A DNA stretch of 64,000 nucleotides from an uncultured Isosphaeraceae bacterium (GTDB lineage Bacteria; Planctomycetota; Planctomycetia; Isosphaerales; Isosphaeraceae), in contig CAMFLR010000003.1 of NCBI GenBank assembly GCA_945957605.1, positions 248,001-312,000 on the forward strand, read 5' to 3'. Within the stretch, counting starts at the first letter, position 1. Each line of letters opens with the position of its first letter. Shown in pieces: positions 1 to 9,249 of the stretch. The notes beneath the pieces are model-generated. The model did no database searches. It was not told the DNA's origin and saw only the letters and a program-made list of their open reading frames with translations. The translations under genes and the position numbers were made by a program.

Positions 1-1705
1 TCTTCTCGATGATGTCGAGCCGGGCGGTCAATTGACGGACGATTTTCGGGTTTGCGTGGAACCCTTCGGGAATGTCCGACAGCTTGAGGCCGATCGTCTT
101 GAGCACGTCGTACGAAACGCCGGTGTTCACGGGCTCGAACGAGTAGCCGGGCTTGAAGCCAGTCCAGTGGCCATGATAGCCGGGCTGAATCGGCAGCTTC
201 TCGCCGTTGTGCTTGCCGTGCACTTCGTCATAAACGTTCTGCATCTTGTCGCGGAACGTCTCGGCGATCGTGTCGGCCTCGGCCTTCGAAAGATCGCCGT
301 TCTGAATCAGCGTCTCGGTGTAGAGCGCACGAATCGTCGGCCGCACGCGGATCTTTTCGTACATGAGCGGCTGCGTGAACGCCGGCTCGTCGGCCTCGTT
401 GTGACCGTGACGGCGATAGCAGACGAGGTCGATGACGACGTCGTGCCCGAACGTCTCGCGGAAGTCGAGCGCCAGCTCCGCAACGTAGACGACCGCTTCG
501 GGATCGTCGCCGTTGACGTGGAAGATTGGCACTTCGATCATCTTGGCGACATCGGTGCAGTAACGCGTCGAGCGGCTATCGGCCGGGGCCGTCGTGAAGC
601 CGATCTGGTTGTTCACCACGATGTGAATCGTACCGCCGGTGCGGTAGCCGTGAAGCTGCGACAGGTTCAGCGTTTCGGCGACAAGCCCTTGGCCGGCGAA
701 CGCGGCGTCGCCGTGGATCAGGACCGGCACGCCGAGCTTGCGGTCGCGGTCCTTGAACCTGCGCTGCTTGGCTCGCACGCGCCCTTCGACCAGCGGGTTT
801 ACCGCTTCGAGGTGGCTCGGGTTCGGCGTGAGCGAGAGGTGAACCGACTTGCCGTCGACGCTGACGTGATCGGCGGAGAACCCGAGGTGGTACTTCACGT
901 CGCCGTCGCCAGCGACGGTTTCGGGAAGGTTCCCCTCGAATTCGCTGAAGATCAGGCTGTACGGCTTGTTGAGGATGTTCGCCAGCACGCTGAGCCGCCC
1001 GCGGTGCGGCATGCCGATGACGATTTCCTTCACCCCGAACTTGGCCGCGCGTTCGATGACGCTATCGAGCAGGGGGATGAGCGACTCGCCGCCTTCGAGC
1101 GAGAATCGCTTCTGGCCGATGTAGTGCGAGTGCAGGAACGTCTCGAACGATTCGGCGGCGTTCAGCTTGAGAATGGTGCGCCGCTTGCGCTTGATGTCGA
1201 GCTGTGGGCGGTTGAGCGAGCCTTCCATGCGCTCTTGAAGCCAGGTCCGCATCGTGGTGTTGCGGATGTGCATGAACTCGACGCCGATCGTCCGGCAGTA
1301 AGTTTCGCGGAGCCGCTCGATCAGGTCGCGCAGCGTGGTGTAGGGCGGGTCGACGAGCTTCGTGTAGAACGAGCGGTCGAGATCGGCTTCGGAGAGACCG
1401 AAGGAGGAGAGTTCGAGGAGTTCGTGAGAATCGCGCCGAGGGGTAAGCCCCAACGGATCGAGGTCGGCCAGATAGTGGCCGACCTCGCGGTATGCATCAA
1501 TCAGTCTGGTGACTGCGGCTTGAGCTTGGCTCGCTTCTGAATCGGCATCCGACCGGGCACGTCCCTCGCCGGTACGGCCGAGGTCGTACCCTTGAAAGAA
1601 GAATTGCCAGCTTTCGTCGACCGAACTCGGATCGTCCCGCCACCTCTGATAGTTCAATTCGATCAGCTCGAGATTCCCTCGGTTCGCGACCGTCGAGCGA
1701 TTCAT
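1..1705 (-). CDS. sucA: 2-oxoglutarate dehydrogenase E1 component, 5' part
   Basis: Thiamine-diphosphate-dependent E1 subunit that decarboxylates 2-oxoglutarate in the TCA cycle and passes the succinyl group to the lipoyl-E2 partner. The reverse strand reads openly from the ATG at 1705 to the window edge, giving about 568 residues of a family that usually has 900-1000, so the C-terminal part lies outside. Seen in the translation: an N-terminal 'WQFFFQGY' helix as in E1o proteins, 'FSLEGGESLIPLLD', 'GMPHRGRLSVLANI', 'HLSLTPNPSHLEAVNP', 'HGDAAFAGQG', and 'NNQIGFTT' in the ThDP-binding region. These are hallmark stretches of SucA/OdhA. An AGGGGA ribosome-binding site lies about 9 bases before the ATG. 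A lipoate ligase-like gene lies upstream on the same strand, which fits because the complex needs lipoylated E2. Truncation is only due to the window. Confidence 0.95.
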   Translation of the reverse strand, partial: MNRSTVANRGNLELIELNYQRWRDDPSSVDESWQFFFQGYDLGRTGEGRARSDADSEASQAQAAVTRLIDAYREVGHYLADLDPLGLTPRRDSHELLELSSFGLSEADLDRSFYTKLVDPPYTTLRDLIERLRETYCRTIGVEFMHIRNTTMRTWLQERMEGSLNRPQLDIKRKRRTILKLNAAESFETFLHSHYIGQKRFSLEGGESLIPLLDSVIERAAKFGVKEIVIGMPHRGRLSVLANILNKPYSLIFSEFEGNLPETVAGDGDVKYHLGFSADHVSVDGKSVHLSLTPNPSHLEAVNPLVEGRVRAKQRRFKDRDRKLGVPVLIHGDAAFAGQGLVAETLNLSQLHGYRTGGTIHIVVNNQIGFTTAPADSRSTRYCTDVAKMIEVPIFHVNGDDPEAVVYVAELALDFRETFGHDVVIDLVCYRRHGHNEADEPAFTQPLMYEKIRVRPTIRALYTETLIQNGDLSKAEADTIAETFRDKMQNVYDEVHGKHNGEKLPIQPGYHGHWTGFKPGYSFEPVNTGVSYDVLKTIGLKLSDIPEGFHANPKIVRQLTARLDIIEK

Positions 1706-1939
1706 GGGTGACAGGTCCCCTGGGACGGGTCATCGAGTGACCCGGCCATTTAACGTGGGCCAGAAACTGCGGCCCGAAAAAGAGTGGTTGTGCGCACAGA
1801 CCACTCCCTAATCCCAATCATACCCAAAAGACGGCTCGGCCCAACCCGGTTCCGACCCCTTAGTCAAAGTATAGGACTTTGCCACCGGAACGAAAGGGGC
1901 TCGACATCCATCTTCGTTGCATTCACTCCAATCGGCAAA

Positions 1940-2656
1940 CTACATCCGTTCGATCCAGTCGACGCGACCGAATTTCTCAGCCACCAATCGCGACGCCAGG
2001 TCAATCGGAGCAGTTTCCAGCGGGTCGGAAGCATCCCAGGCGGACCTGAGCGCCCCTACCATCTCATTACGACTAAACCCGAGTTCCGTGAGAAAGTTTT
2101 TGTGCGATCTCCCCGCACGATAAACCGGCTCACGCTGGGGCGGATTCAAATATCGGTCAACCGAAGCGATGTCGAGCTCCAAGATGACACTCGCATGAAC
2201 CATCAAATAGCGTTTGAGCCTCCGTTGAGCACTGCCGGAAAACTTGCGGCCGTCGCGAGTTAAATCACCCGAGCCGAGCACCTGTACGTCTGGATCAAGG
2301 GCACGAAGCCCGGCGGCGGCTCGTTCGAGCACCCAAACCTGCGCGGTGTCGACCGCACGAAGCGCAGGTTCGATGTCGATCGGAATCACCACGGTAAAGT
2401 TGACAGTACCCGGACCAAGCAGGACCGTCCCTCCTCCGCTCGACCGTCGCGCGATCGTGACCTGATCGGCCTGACAGTGATTTAGCCTGACATCCTCGGC
2501 CAGTTTTCCTGACGCGCCGAGCACGACCGCGTGGTGATCGAGATCCCAGATGCGCAATGTCGAGCCGATCGTTCCTTCATCAGCCGCAATAACGAGTGCT
2601 TCATCTAAAGCGACATTTTCATGGACGGTGGGCAGACTGAGGTCGAGGAAACGCAT
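1940..2656 (-). CDS. Lipoate-protein ligase A family protein
   Basis: Member of the biotin/lipoate ligase fold family, which transfers lipoate or octanoate to the lipoyl lysine of 2-oxoacid dehydrogenase E2 and GcvH. Visible motifs are 'RRSSGGGTVLLGPGTVNFTV' (the RRxSGGG substrate loop) and the lysine in 'DGRKFSGSAQRR', the usual acyl-binding lysine. About 238 residues from the ATG at 2656, where family-like sequence begins ('MRFLDLSLPTVHENVALDEAL'). The frame stays open to an ATG at 2752 that has a GGAGAGGG stretch 12 bases upstream, so a 270-residue form is possible. Being single-domain and lacking an obvious C-terminal LplA domain, it may be an octanoyltransferase (LipM-like) rather than a salvage ligase. 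It lies 234 bases upstream of sucA in the same direction, which supports a role in lipoylating that complex. Confidence 0.8.
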   Translation of the reverse strand: MRFLDLSLPTVHENVALDEALVIAADEGTIGSTLRIWDLDHHAVVLGASGKLAEDVRLNHCQADQVTIARRSSGGGTVLLGPGTVNFTVVIPIDIEPALRAVDTAQVWVLERAAAGLRALDPDVQVLGSGDLTRDGRKFSGSAQRRLKRYLMVHASVILELDIASVDRYLNPPQREPVYRAGRSHKNFLTELGFSRNEMVGALRSAWDASDPLETAPIDLASRLVAEKFGRVDWIERM

Positions 2657-3010
2657 GAATTTCTGACCGGGGCTTCGATGCAAGTTGAGGGAGGAGAAGA
2701 TCAAGTGTCGGGGAATGCCGCTTTGATTGTCGAGAGCGATTTTCCCAACCATTCCCCGCCGATTCCCTCTCCTCGTTACGATGCTCCGTGTCGTAACGCT
2801 CTTCCGATCGCTCCGCGGTCATTTGTCCGGGCGGACCGTCGACCCGTCAGTCGAGTAAATTCTGTTTGCGATAGCCTGCCCCTGCAACTTGTCTCTTAAA
2901 CTCAGGAAACAGAACTGCGAAGCGTTTCATGGCGTCTTTCATTTGTAGGCGATTCTTTTCCTCTGTACTGTCGAGCTTCCCGAAATCGTTCCCAGAGGGG
3001 TCAGCGACAA
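2657..3010. other. Intergenic region between divergent genes
   Basis: Stretch between the minus-strand lipoate ligase-like gene and the plus-strand lipoprotein gene. It presumably holds promoters for both directions. I see no convincing small gene, hairpin or repeat. The ribosome-binding site AGAGGGG for the plus-strand gene is near 2993-2999. If the ligase begins at 2752, the first 96 bases are coding. Confidence 0.4.
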
Positions 3011-3538
3011 GTGCTTGCCACCTTTCGACTAAAGGCATTCAGTTTCGCGATCATCACATTGCTCCCAGTCTCTGCATGCGGCCATCGAAAGACGTCGGCC
3101 GTGATTCCCACTCCAGCCGAGACGACCTCAGTAACTATCATTTTGTACGACGATTCGGGCCAGAAAACCGTTGCTGAGGGAATCGTTTCCGACCAGACGA
3201 CGATTCGTCCGATCTACGACTGCCTGGTTCCCAATGAGTCTTCCACTATCGCTGCCGAAATGATGGTATTTCCTGTGATTGGGAAAGTCGGGTTCTCTCG
3301 GAACACGGGCAGCATGATGTGGGTTGAGTTCATCTATGCCGGCAAGAATCCGCTTTGCTTTCGCGCGGGTAAAGCCGCATATGTTCGAGGCGGTACTGAC
3401 TACGCGTCCTATCAAACCGACCATAAGCGGCTTTACGATGTGGATTCCGAGCACGTAGACGAAGGCATGCTCTTCCATAGGAAGCTTGAAGGAATCTGTG
3501 ATCCGAACAAAAAGCCGACGGAAACCGACTCAAAATAG
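3011..3538 (+). CDS. Putative lipoprotein of unknown function
   Basis: A 175-residue protein starting with GTG, preceded by AGAGGGG at a good distance. The N-terminus is a lipoprotein signal: hydrophobic core 'FSFAIITLLPVSAC' with lipobox V-S-A-C and the lipidated cysteine at residue 23. The mature part contains 'VTIILYDDSGQKTVAEGIVSDQ' and a hydrophilic domain with few cysteines. I do not recognise a family. It is probably anchored to the periplasmic face of a membrane. It stands 115 bases before purC and is not obviously part of that operon. A real gene is likely because of signal peptide, ribosome-binding site and a good-length frame, but the function is unknown. Confidence 0.6.
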   Translation: MLATFRLKAFSFAIITLLPVSACGHRKTSAVIPTPAETTSVTIILYDDSGQKTVAEGIVSDQTTIRPIYDCLVPNESSTIAAEMMVFPVIGKVGFSRNTGSMMWVEFIYAGKNPLCFRAGKAAYVRGGTDYASYQTDHKRLYDVDSEHVDEGMLFHRKLEGICDPNKKPTETDSK

Positions 3539-3653
3539 TATTCCGCCAAGAGATTGAGCGATTCGCGGCGACCTACAATTCCCCCAATCCGCCTGGCCTT
3601 GTCGCTTTTACGGCTTTGGTTTAGAGTCAAACCAGCGCCGTTTATTCGCGAAA

Positions 3654-4565
3654 ATGCACCGATTTCGATTGGGAACCGCCGTGGCTCTGCTTGCGACCGA
3701 TTTGCCCGGATTCCCGAAACGAAGCGGTAAGGTCCGCGACGTTTATGATCTAGGCGACCGCCTTTTGCTCGTCGCCACCGACCGTATCAGCGCCTTCGAT
3801 TGGGTTTTGCCTACCGCAATTCCCGACAAGGGACGCGTTCTCACCGGTTTGAGCACCTTCTGGTTCCATCGCCTCGACGTCGCCAATCACCTGATCAAGA
3901 GCTTCGAGGTCGGTGATATCGACGTTGCCGAGACGCTTCAAGCACCGCTCGTCGGCCGGGCCGTTTTGGTCAAAAAGGCCAAGGTTGTCCCGTTCGAGTG
4001 CGTCGTTCGCGGCTACCTCGAAGGCTCGGGCTGGAAGGAATACCGAACCCAGGGGACGGTCTGCGGCATCAAGCTTCCTGGCGGGTTGAAGCAAGGGGAT
4101 CGCATCGACCCCATCTTCACCCCCGCCACCAAGGCCGAGGCCGGTCACGACGAGAACGTTTCGTTCGACGTGATGGCTGAGGCGGTTGGGACGGAACTCG
4201 CGACGACGCTAAGAGATCAGTCGCTTGAGATCTACCAGCAAGCGGCAGACTACGCCGAGACGCGAGGCCTCATTCTGGCCGACACAAAGTTCGAGTGGGG
4301 CCACGAGTTAGCGACCGGCAACCTGATTCTGATCGACGAAGTTTTGACGCCCGACAGTTCGCGATACTGGTCGCGCGAAACATACAAACCTGGCGGTCCT
4401 CAACCATCGTTCGACAAGCAGTTCGTCCGCGACTGGCTTGAAACCACTGGTTGGGACAAGGCGTCTGAACCACCTGCTTTGCCGGACGACGTCGTCATCC
4501 GCACCCGCAGCAAATACATCGACGCTTACGAGATTCTCACGGGCCACGCCTTTCTCTGGAAATGA
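3654..4565 (+). CDS. purC: SAICAR synthetase (phosphoribosylaminoimidazole-succinocarboxamide synthase)
   Basis: Catalyses ATP-dependent joining of CAIR and aspartate in de novo purine synthesis in the cytoplasm. Clear family stretches: 'KRSGKVRDVYDLGDRLLLV', 'ATDRISAFDWVLPTAIPDKG', 'VPFECVVRGYLEGSGWKEY', 'LILADTKFEWG', 'LIDEVLTPDSSRYW'. At about 303 residues it belongs to the long, yeast Ade1-like form; the E. coli type has about 237. The C-terminal 'SFDKQFVRDWLE' belongs to that long form. The ATG at 3654 lacks a good ribosome-binding site. A GTG at 3681 has GGGAA six bases upstream and could be the true start. The stop overlaps the region of the aroC start, so translation of the two is probably coupled. 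Confidence 0.96.
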   Translation: MHRFRLGTAVALLATDLPGFPKRSGKVRDVYDLGDRLLLVATDRISAFDWVLPTAIPDKGRVLTGLSTFWFHRLDVANHLIKSFEVGDIDVAETLQAPLVGRAVLVKKAKVVPFECVVRGYLEGSGWKEYRTQGTVCGIKLPGGLKQGDRIDPIFTPATKAEAGHDENVSFDVMAEAVGTELATTLRDQSLEIYQQAADYAETRGLILADTKFEWGHELATGNLILIDEVLTPDSSRYWSRETYKPGGPQPSFDKQFVRDWLETTGWDKASEPPALPDDVVIRTRSKYIDAYEILTGHAFLWK

Positions 4566-4567
4566 CA

Positions 4568-5731
4568 ATGCTCCGCTATTTGACCGCCGGCGAGTCTCAC
4601 GGACCCGCCCTCACCACGATTGTTGAGGGTTTTCCATCGGGTGTGACGCTCGACGCGGAATTCATTAACTTTGAACTCAAGCGTCGCCAGGGCGGTTATG
4701 GGCGCGGCAAACGCCAGACCCTGGAAACCGACCGGATCATCGTCGAGTCGGGCACCTATCATAATGTGACGACCGGCGGGCCGATCACGATCCGCCTCGT
4801 GAATAACGACGCCAAGCTCGAACGGTTGCAGGAGCCGAGCAGCCCGCGCGGCGGGCATATCGACCTCGCCGGTTCGATCAACTATCAGACCGGTATCCGC
4901 CAGGTTCTCGAACGCGCCAGTGCTCGCGAAACCGCTTTGCGCGTCGCTGTTGGAGCCCTGGCTCGCGTCTTGCTGCGCGAGCTGGATATCCATGTCTTTG
5001 GTTACGTGAGCGAGTTGGGTGGGATTGCCGCGCCGCCGCTTTCGTTCGACCAGGCCGTGCGCGATGCCAGCCCGGTGTACACGCTCAATCCCGAGGCCGA
5101 TGCCAAGATTGTCGCCGCCATCGACGCAGCCAAGGAAACCGGCGACACGCTTGGCGGGATCATGGAGGCAATCGTCACTGGTTGCCCGATCGGCCTGGGA
5201 AGTCATGCGCAGTGGGATCGCAAGCTCGACGCCCGTCTAGCGCTCGCCGTGATGAGCATCCAGGCGGTGAAAGGTGTCGAAATCGGTCTCGGGATCGAAG
5301 CTGCGAAACGCCCTGGTTCGAAGGTGATGGACCCGATTCGCTACGAACCGTCCGATCCCAACGATCGCCGCTTCGGATTCCGTCGGCCGACGAACAACGC
5401 TGGGGGAATTGAGGGCGGTACGTCGAACGGCGAGCCGATTGTCGTTCGTGCCTCGAAGAAGCCGATCAGCACGCTCGCCAATCGTGGGCCATCGGTCAAC
5501 ATGATCACAAAAGAAGCCTCACCAGCGGCTTACGAGCGGTCGGACGTCTGCGCAGTGCCGGCGGCGAGCGTGATCGTTGAGAACGTTGTCGCGTTCGAGA
5601 TCGCTTCGGCCATTGTTGAGAAGTACGTCGGCACGAGCGTGTCGGCGATCAAGGCGGCGATGGCGGCGATGCATGAGCTGAACCGCGAACACCTTGCGAC
5701 CGCCTATCGCAACGAAAAACTGCCCACCTGA
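4568..5731 (+). CDS. aroC: Chorismate synthase
   Basis: Converts 5-enolpyruvylshikimate-3-phosphate to chorismate, the last common step of aromatic amino acid synthesis, using reduced FMN. The protein of about 387 residues opens with the family signature 'MLRYLTAGESHGPALT' and has 'RRQGGYGRG', 'SGTYHNVTTGGPI', 'RASARETALRVAVGA', 'GFRRPTNNAGGIEGG' and 'RSDVCAVPAASVIVE'. I prefer the ATG at 4568 because homologues begin 'MLRYLTAGES' and GGAA lies nine bases upstream. An ATG two codons earlier (4562) overlaps the purC stop as ATGA. It is next to purC in the same direction, two unrelated biosynthetic steps in a probable operon. No key residue seems missing. Confidence 0.97.
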   Translation: MLRYLTAGESHGPALTTIVEGFPSGVTLDAEFINFELKRRQGGYGRGKRQTLETDRIIVESGTYHNVTTGGPITIRLVNNDAKLERLQEPSSPRGGHIDLAGSINYQTGIRQVLERASARETALRVAVGALARVLLRELDIHVFGYVSELGGIAAPPLSFDQAVRDASPVYTLNPEADAKIVAAIDAAKETGDTLGGIMEAIVTGCPIGLGSHAQWDRKLDARLALAVMSIQAVKGVEIGLGIEAAKRPGSKVMDPIRYEPSDPNDRRFGFRRPTNNAGGIEGGTSNGEPIVVRASKKPISTLANRGPSVNMITKEASPAAYERSDVCAVPAASVIVENVVAFEIASAIVEKYVGTSVSAIKAAMAAMHELNREHLATAYRNEKLPT

Positions 5732-5774
5732 GCCTTTGCCTGATTCCTCATCTGAGACATAAAGGGAGACACGG

Positions 5775-7103
5775 ATGTTGACCCTCACTCGCCCGCGACG
5801 TCAGGCTCTCGTTACTCTGGCTCTGTTTGCATTTACCGTGCTTCCAACGGTTTACGTCGGCTTCACCGCCTGGCGGATCAACCGCCCCGGTCACGTGCGC
5901 GATGTCGAAGTCGAGATCGGCCGGTCGATCGGGCTTCAGGTGACGCTCGATAGCGTGCGTTATCCACGTCCCGGCGAAGTGGTTTATGTTGGCATGGTGC
6001 TGCGTCAGGATGAGCCGCGTCGGGGCGGTTTGACGGAGATCGCGCGGGCGAAATCGGTGCGGCTCCGCAAAATCGGCCGCGACCTCACGCTTGAAACCGA
6101 CGGCCTGTCGCTTCGGGCAGCGAGCCCTCGTCAGGCGATGGCACAGATTGGCGAGTTGCTCGGCGGCGCCGGGCAGGGGGAGTATCGCCAAATTAGCCTT
6201 GCCGCGCAGTCGTGCACGGTCGATCTTGGCTTGGGTGCATCGAAACCGTTCGTGCTCGAATTGCACGACGTTGCCGCCGCGTTTCAGAACGATGCACGCG
6301 TACCGACGCTCGCGGCCAGCTACCGACTGCTCGACAACGGATCGAGTACGCGCTGCGAGGTCGCGCTGGCGCGCGATCGCAAGGGTGAGGGAATCGAGAC
6401 CACCGTCACCTTGAAGACGATGGAAAGCATGCCGCTCCCCGCAAGGGTTTTTGACGCCTTTTTCGACTCCGATGCCTGGCTGGGCGCCAAGGCGCGAGTG
6501 CTAGGGGCGCTCACGCTCAAGCAGGTCGGCCAGGGCGACTGGCAGGCGGAATTCGGCGGCGAGTTGATTGATGTCGATTTGAAAACGCTGTTTGATAAGC
6601 GATTTCCGCGTCATCGCATGACTGGACTGGCGCACCTGGCGATCAAGGATGCGCGTTGGGCGAATCGCCCCGGCCAGGGTTTTGGCTGGGTAAGCGCGGA
6701 AGGGGAATTTTCCACCGGCGCAGGGACGATCGGCACGGAATTGCTCCAGGCCCTCTCGCAGGAAATGCGCTTCAAGCCTTCCTTCAAACTCACGACGAAG
6801 TATCCCGAACTGGCATTCAGCTCGCTCGGCTTTTCGTTCAACCTCGGCCCGAACGGCGACATTCAGCTCGGCGGCGGGTTTCGATCGCAGTTCGCCCCCG
6901 ACGATATCCTCGTCCTCAACGATCGCCCGCTCATGAAGGCGCCTGGCGGTACGGCAAACGTCCGCGGGTTGTTGAAGACGTTGTTCCCAGCGTCGGCCGA
7001 GGCAATGGCTCCAGTGACGGCCGACTCTCAATTGATCTCGCGCTATCTGCCGCTCCCGCCCGATATTGCTAATCGTCCGGGGCAGCGTCTGGGCGGAAAC
7101 TGA
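5775..7103 (+). CDS. Membrane-anchored protein of unknown function
   Basis: A 442-residue protein with ATG preceded by GGGAG. Residues about 12-32 ('LVTLALFAFTVLPTVYVGFTAW') form a single N-terminal membrane helix after the basic 'RPRRQ', so most of the protein should be outside the cytoplasm. The rest has beta-rich repetitive character with phrases such as 'VTLDSVRYPRPGEVVYVGMVLR' and 'LTLETDGLSLRA', reminiscent of AsmA-like or other beta-sheet envelope proteins. I do not recognise a named family. It follows aroC by 43 bases and could be co-transcribed with purC-aroC. It has no visible catalytic motif. A structural or transport role at the envelope is only a guess. Confidence 0.65.
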   Translation: MLTLTRPRRQALVTLALFAFTVLPTVYVGFTAWRINRPGHVRDVEVEIGRSIGLQVTLDSVRYPRPGEVVYVGMVLRQDEPRRGGLTEIARAKSVRLRKIGRDLTLETDGLSLRAASPRQAMAQIGELLGGAGQGEYRQISLAAQSCTVDLGLGASKPFVLELHDVAAAFQNDARVPTLAASYRLLDNGSSTRCEVALARDRKGEGIETTVTLKTMESMPLPARVFDAFFDSDAWLGAKARVLGALTLKQVGQGDWQAEFGGELIDVDLKTLFDKRFPRHRMTGLAHLAIKDARWANRPGQGFGWVSAEGEFSTGAGTIGTELLQALSQEMRFKPSFKLTTKYPELAFSSLGFSFNLGPNGDIQLGGGFRSQFAPDDILVLNDRPLMKAPGGTANVRGLLKTLFPASAEAMAPVTADSQLISRYLPLPPDIANRPGQRLGGN

Positions 7104-7357
7104 CCTATCGTTTCGACGTGCATCCTCGGGTGGCGCCAGCGCGGCGGAATTAGGCAGCGGCCAGTTGACAGCCGTGTGGACGCGCCAGATACTTGGATGC
7201 ATTGGGGACAATTCCGCTCGCTCCTTATCGTGCTTGATCCTGCGTGAAACCGTATATCCACGATGGATCGGTCGATCGGGAAGCGTACGAATCACATTAG
7301 CGATAGGCTGGGATGATCCCCATCGCACGGGCGATGGCGGACCGGGAGGGCTCGTCG

Positions 7358-8245
7358 ATGGCGCGCGTTTCAGCGGTTTCGGTCATGTTGCAAGATCGTC
7401 GGATCTCCGTGGCCCTGTTTGCGATGCTCTCGCTCGCCTGCCTTTGGCTCGCCCCCGCGCCAGTGGTGAAGGCCCAAGACGCCGAGAAGAAAGAAGCCGC
7501 CAAGGCCGAAGCGCCTGCCGCCGAAAAGGCCGAGGCGAAAGCCGACGCCCCCGCCGCTCCCGCGAATGCTGGCGGTGCAGAAGCACCCGCCGAAAAGAAG
7601 GGCACCAAGAACCTGTTGCAGTGGGCGATCGAAGCCTCGGGCCCGATCGGTCTCTTCCTGCTTTGCCTTTCGATTTACTTCACGGCACTCGTGATTAAAC
7701 TCTTCCTCGAACTGCGCGTCAGCGAGGCTGTGCCCGCGGCGCTCGTCGAGAAGCTCGAAGCGGCGATCAAAGAGAAGAAATTCCAGGAAGCGTACGACGC
7801 CTGCAAAGATAACGACTCGGTGCTCGCCCGCCTGGTTCGCACCGGCGTTGCCAACCTGCCCAACGGTCGCGCTGAAGCCAAAGAAGCGATGAACACCGTG
7901 CAGGAAGAAGTGGTGACGCACATGGAAGCCCGCATCAGCTATCTGGCGATCATCGGGTCGCTCGGGCCGATGATCGGGCTGGTCGGCACCATCGCCGGTA
8001 TGATCGCGAGCTTCCAGGAAATCGCCACCGCCGCAGGCTCGCAGCCCAAGCCTGAGAAGGTCGCCGAAGGTATCTCGACGGCTCTCTTCATCACGCTTGA
8101 AGGTGTGTCGCTCGCCGTGCCGGCGATCTTCTTCTTCGCGTTCTTCCGCAACCGCATCGCTCAGATCGCCATGGAAAGCGCCAAGGTTGCCGACCGCACG
8201 ATCACCGCGCTTCTCGCCGCCGCCAAGCAGGCCAAAACCGCCTGA
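7358..8245 (+). CDS. MotA/TolQ/ExbB proton channel family protein
   Basis: Proton-channel subunit of an ExbB/TolQ type energy-transducing complex in the inner membrane. From the ATG at 7358, with GGGAGGG seven bases upstream, it has about 295 residues. An upstream in-frame ATG at 7313 is less likely. A hydrophobic signal-like segment ('LFAMLSLACLWLAPAPVVKA') is followed by an Ala/Glu/Lys-rich linker (roughly residues 37-80), then three membrane helices of the ExbB core. The stretch 'ISYLAIIGSLGPMIGLVGTIAGMI' and 'ISTALFITLEGVSLAVPAIFFF' match the conserved helices that line the proton path. The extra N-terminal segment and linker resemble the long ExbB proteins common in planctomycetes. It is followed by two ExbD genes in the same operon. 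Confidence 0.9.
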   Translation: MARVSAVSVMLQDRRISVALFAMLSLACLWLAPAPVVKAQDAEKKEAAKAEAPAAEKAEAKADAPAAPANAGGAEAPAEKKGTKNLLQWAIEASGPIGLFLLCLSIYFTALVIKLFLELRVSEAVPAALVEKLEAAIKEKKFQEAYDACKDNDSVLARLVRTGVANLPNGRAEAKEAMNTVQEEVVTHMEARISYLAIIGSLGPMIGLVGTIAGMIASFQEIATAAGSQPKPEKVAEGISTALFITLEGVSLAVPAIFFFAFFRNRIAQIAMESAKVADRTITALLAAAKQAKTA

Positions 8246-8282
8246 GACCTAAACACTCTCAGCCCGGAAGGGAGGCTGCTGC

Positions 8283-8756
8283 ATGTCGGCTTCGTCCTCG
8301 AATACGCTCAAAGCGGAACCGAATCTCACGCCGCTGCTCGACGTCGTGTTCCAGTTGATCACGTTCTTCATGCTCGTGATCAACTTCTCGAACGAGAACT
8401 ACGACTCGCGCATCAAGCTGCCGGTTGCAGGCTCGGCGCGGCCGCTTGATGATCCTGGCAAGGCGCAGGAAGACCGGCTCGTACTGAATATCGATAGCAA
8501 GGGCCAGCTTCTGTTCAACGGCAAGATGTTCAGCGGCGGTCAGGCGGTCGAACAGATCAAGTTCGAAGCCCAACTCGCTCGCGAAAACTTGCGTGCGTTG
8601 CGCGGGAAGAAGGTTGATCCCAATGAGGGGTTGCCAGTACGCGTCGTCATTCGTGCCGACCGCGACACCCCCTTCACGCCGATTTACGGCATTATCACCG
8701 CCTGCCAGACGAACGGGTTCCGCAAATTCGACCTCAAGGCCATGACGGGCGAGTGA
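8283..8756 (+). CDS. ExbD/TolR family biopolymer transport protein (first copy)
   Basis: Small inner-membrane partner of the ExbB channel, 157 residues. The start has GGGAGG upstream. The sequence has the family layout: short cytoplasmic 'LKAEPNLTPLLDVVFQLITFFMLVINF', where the Asp in 'PLLDVVFQL' is the proton-carrying residue at the start of the single membrane helix, followed by a periplasmic domain ending '...VVIRADRDTPFTPIYGIITACQTNGFRKFDLKA'. That is the typical ExbD C-terminal fold. It lies 37 bases after the ExbB gene and seven bases before a second ExbD gene. A paired ExbD arrangement suggests a mixed ExbD dimer inside the pentameric channel. Confidence 0.9.
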   Translation: MSASSSNTLKAEPNLTPLLDVVFQLITFFMLVINFSNENYDSRIKLPVAGSARPLDDPGKAQEDRLVLNIDSKGQLLFNGKMFSGGQAVEQIKFEAQLARENLRALRGKKVDPNEGLPVRVVIRADRDTPFTPIYGIITACQTNGFRKFDLKAMTGE

Positions 8757-8763
8757 CCGACCC

Positions 8764-9249
8764 ATGAAGCGCCAGAAGACCGAAGACGTGGAAGTGCCGA
8801 TCACGCCGATGCTCGACATGGCGTTCCAACTCCTCACGTTCTTTATCCTCACCTATCACCCCGCGCCGGCGGAGGGGCAGTTCTCCATGAACTTGCTCCC
8901 CGCGCAGCCGGTGGTCTCGATGGACGCCCCCGCCACGAACGAGGCGGCGAATAATAACGATCTCCCCGCCGGTCTCAAAACCTTGCCCACGGTTTTGCGA
9001 GCCAATGCCGACGGCATGCTGGCCCGCGTTACCCTCGGCGAGAACCAGATCGAAGGGATGGACGCGTTCAGCAAGGAACTGGCGTCAATCCTCAAAGATC
9101 CGACGCTACCGTTCGATCAGACCGTCATCAAGGTTGATCCCCAGCTCAAGTATTCCGAGTTGATGAAGGTGATCAACATCTTCTCGGATCTGAAAGTGAA
9201 CAAGATTAGCTTCGCCGAGATGGGGCCAGACGACGGAGCGCCGCAGTGA
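8764..9249 (+). CDS. ExbD/TolR family biopolymer transport protein (second copy)
   Basis: A 161-residue paralogue of the preceding gene. Cytoplasmic start 'EDVEVPITPMLDMAFQLLTFFILTYH' contains the conserved Asp ('PMLDMAFQL') at the head of one membrane helix. The periplasmic part has 'QTVIKVDPQLKYSELMKVINIFSDLKVNKISFAEM', the usual C-terminal ExbD pattern. The two copies differ in the periplasmic linker, so they are probably not redundant. The last codons overlap the next gene by four bases (GTGA), so translation is probably coupled. No TonB-like protein with a proline-rich arm is visible next to the cluster. Confidence 0.9.
   Translation: MKRQKTEDVEVPITPMLDMAFQLLTFFILTYHPAPAEGQFSMNLLPAQPVVSMDAPATNEAANNNDLPAGLKTLPTVLRANADGMLARVTLGENQIEGMDAFSKELASILKDPTLPFDQTVIKVDPQLKYSELMKVINIFSDLKVNKISFAEMGPDDGAPQ

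Noticed and set aside
32-1540. An open frame of 502 codons on the plus strand
   Set aside because: It is a shadow of sucA on the minus strand. The minus frame has clear E1 motifs and a ribosome-binding site.
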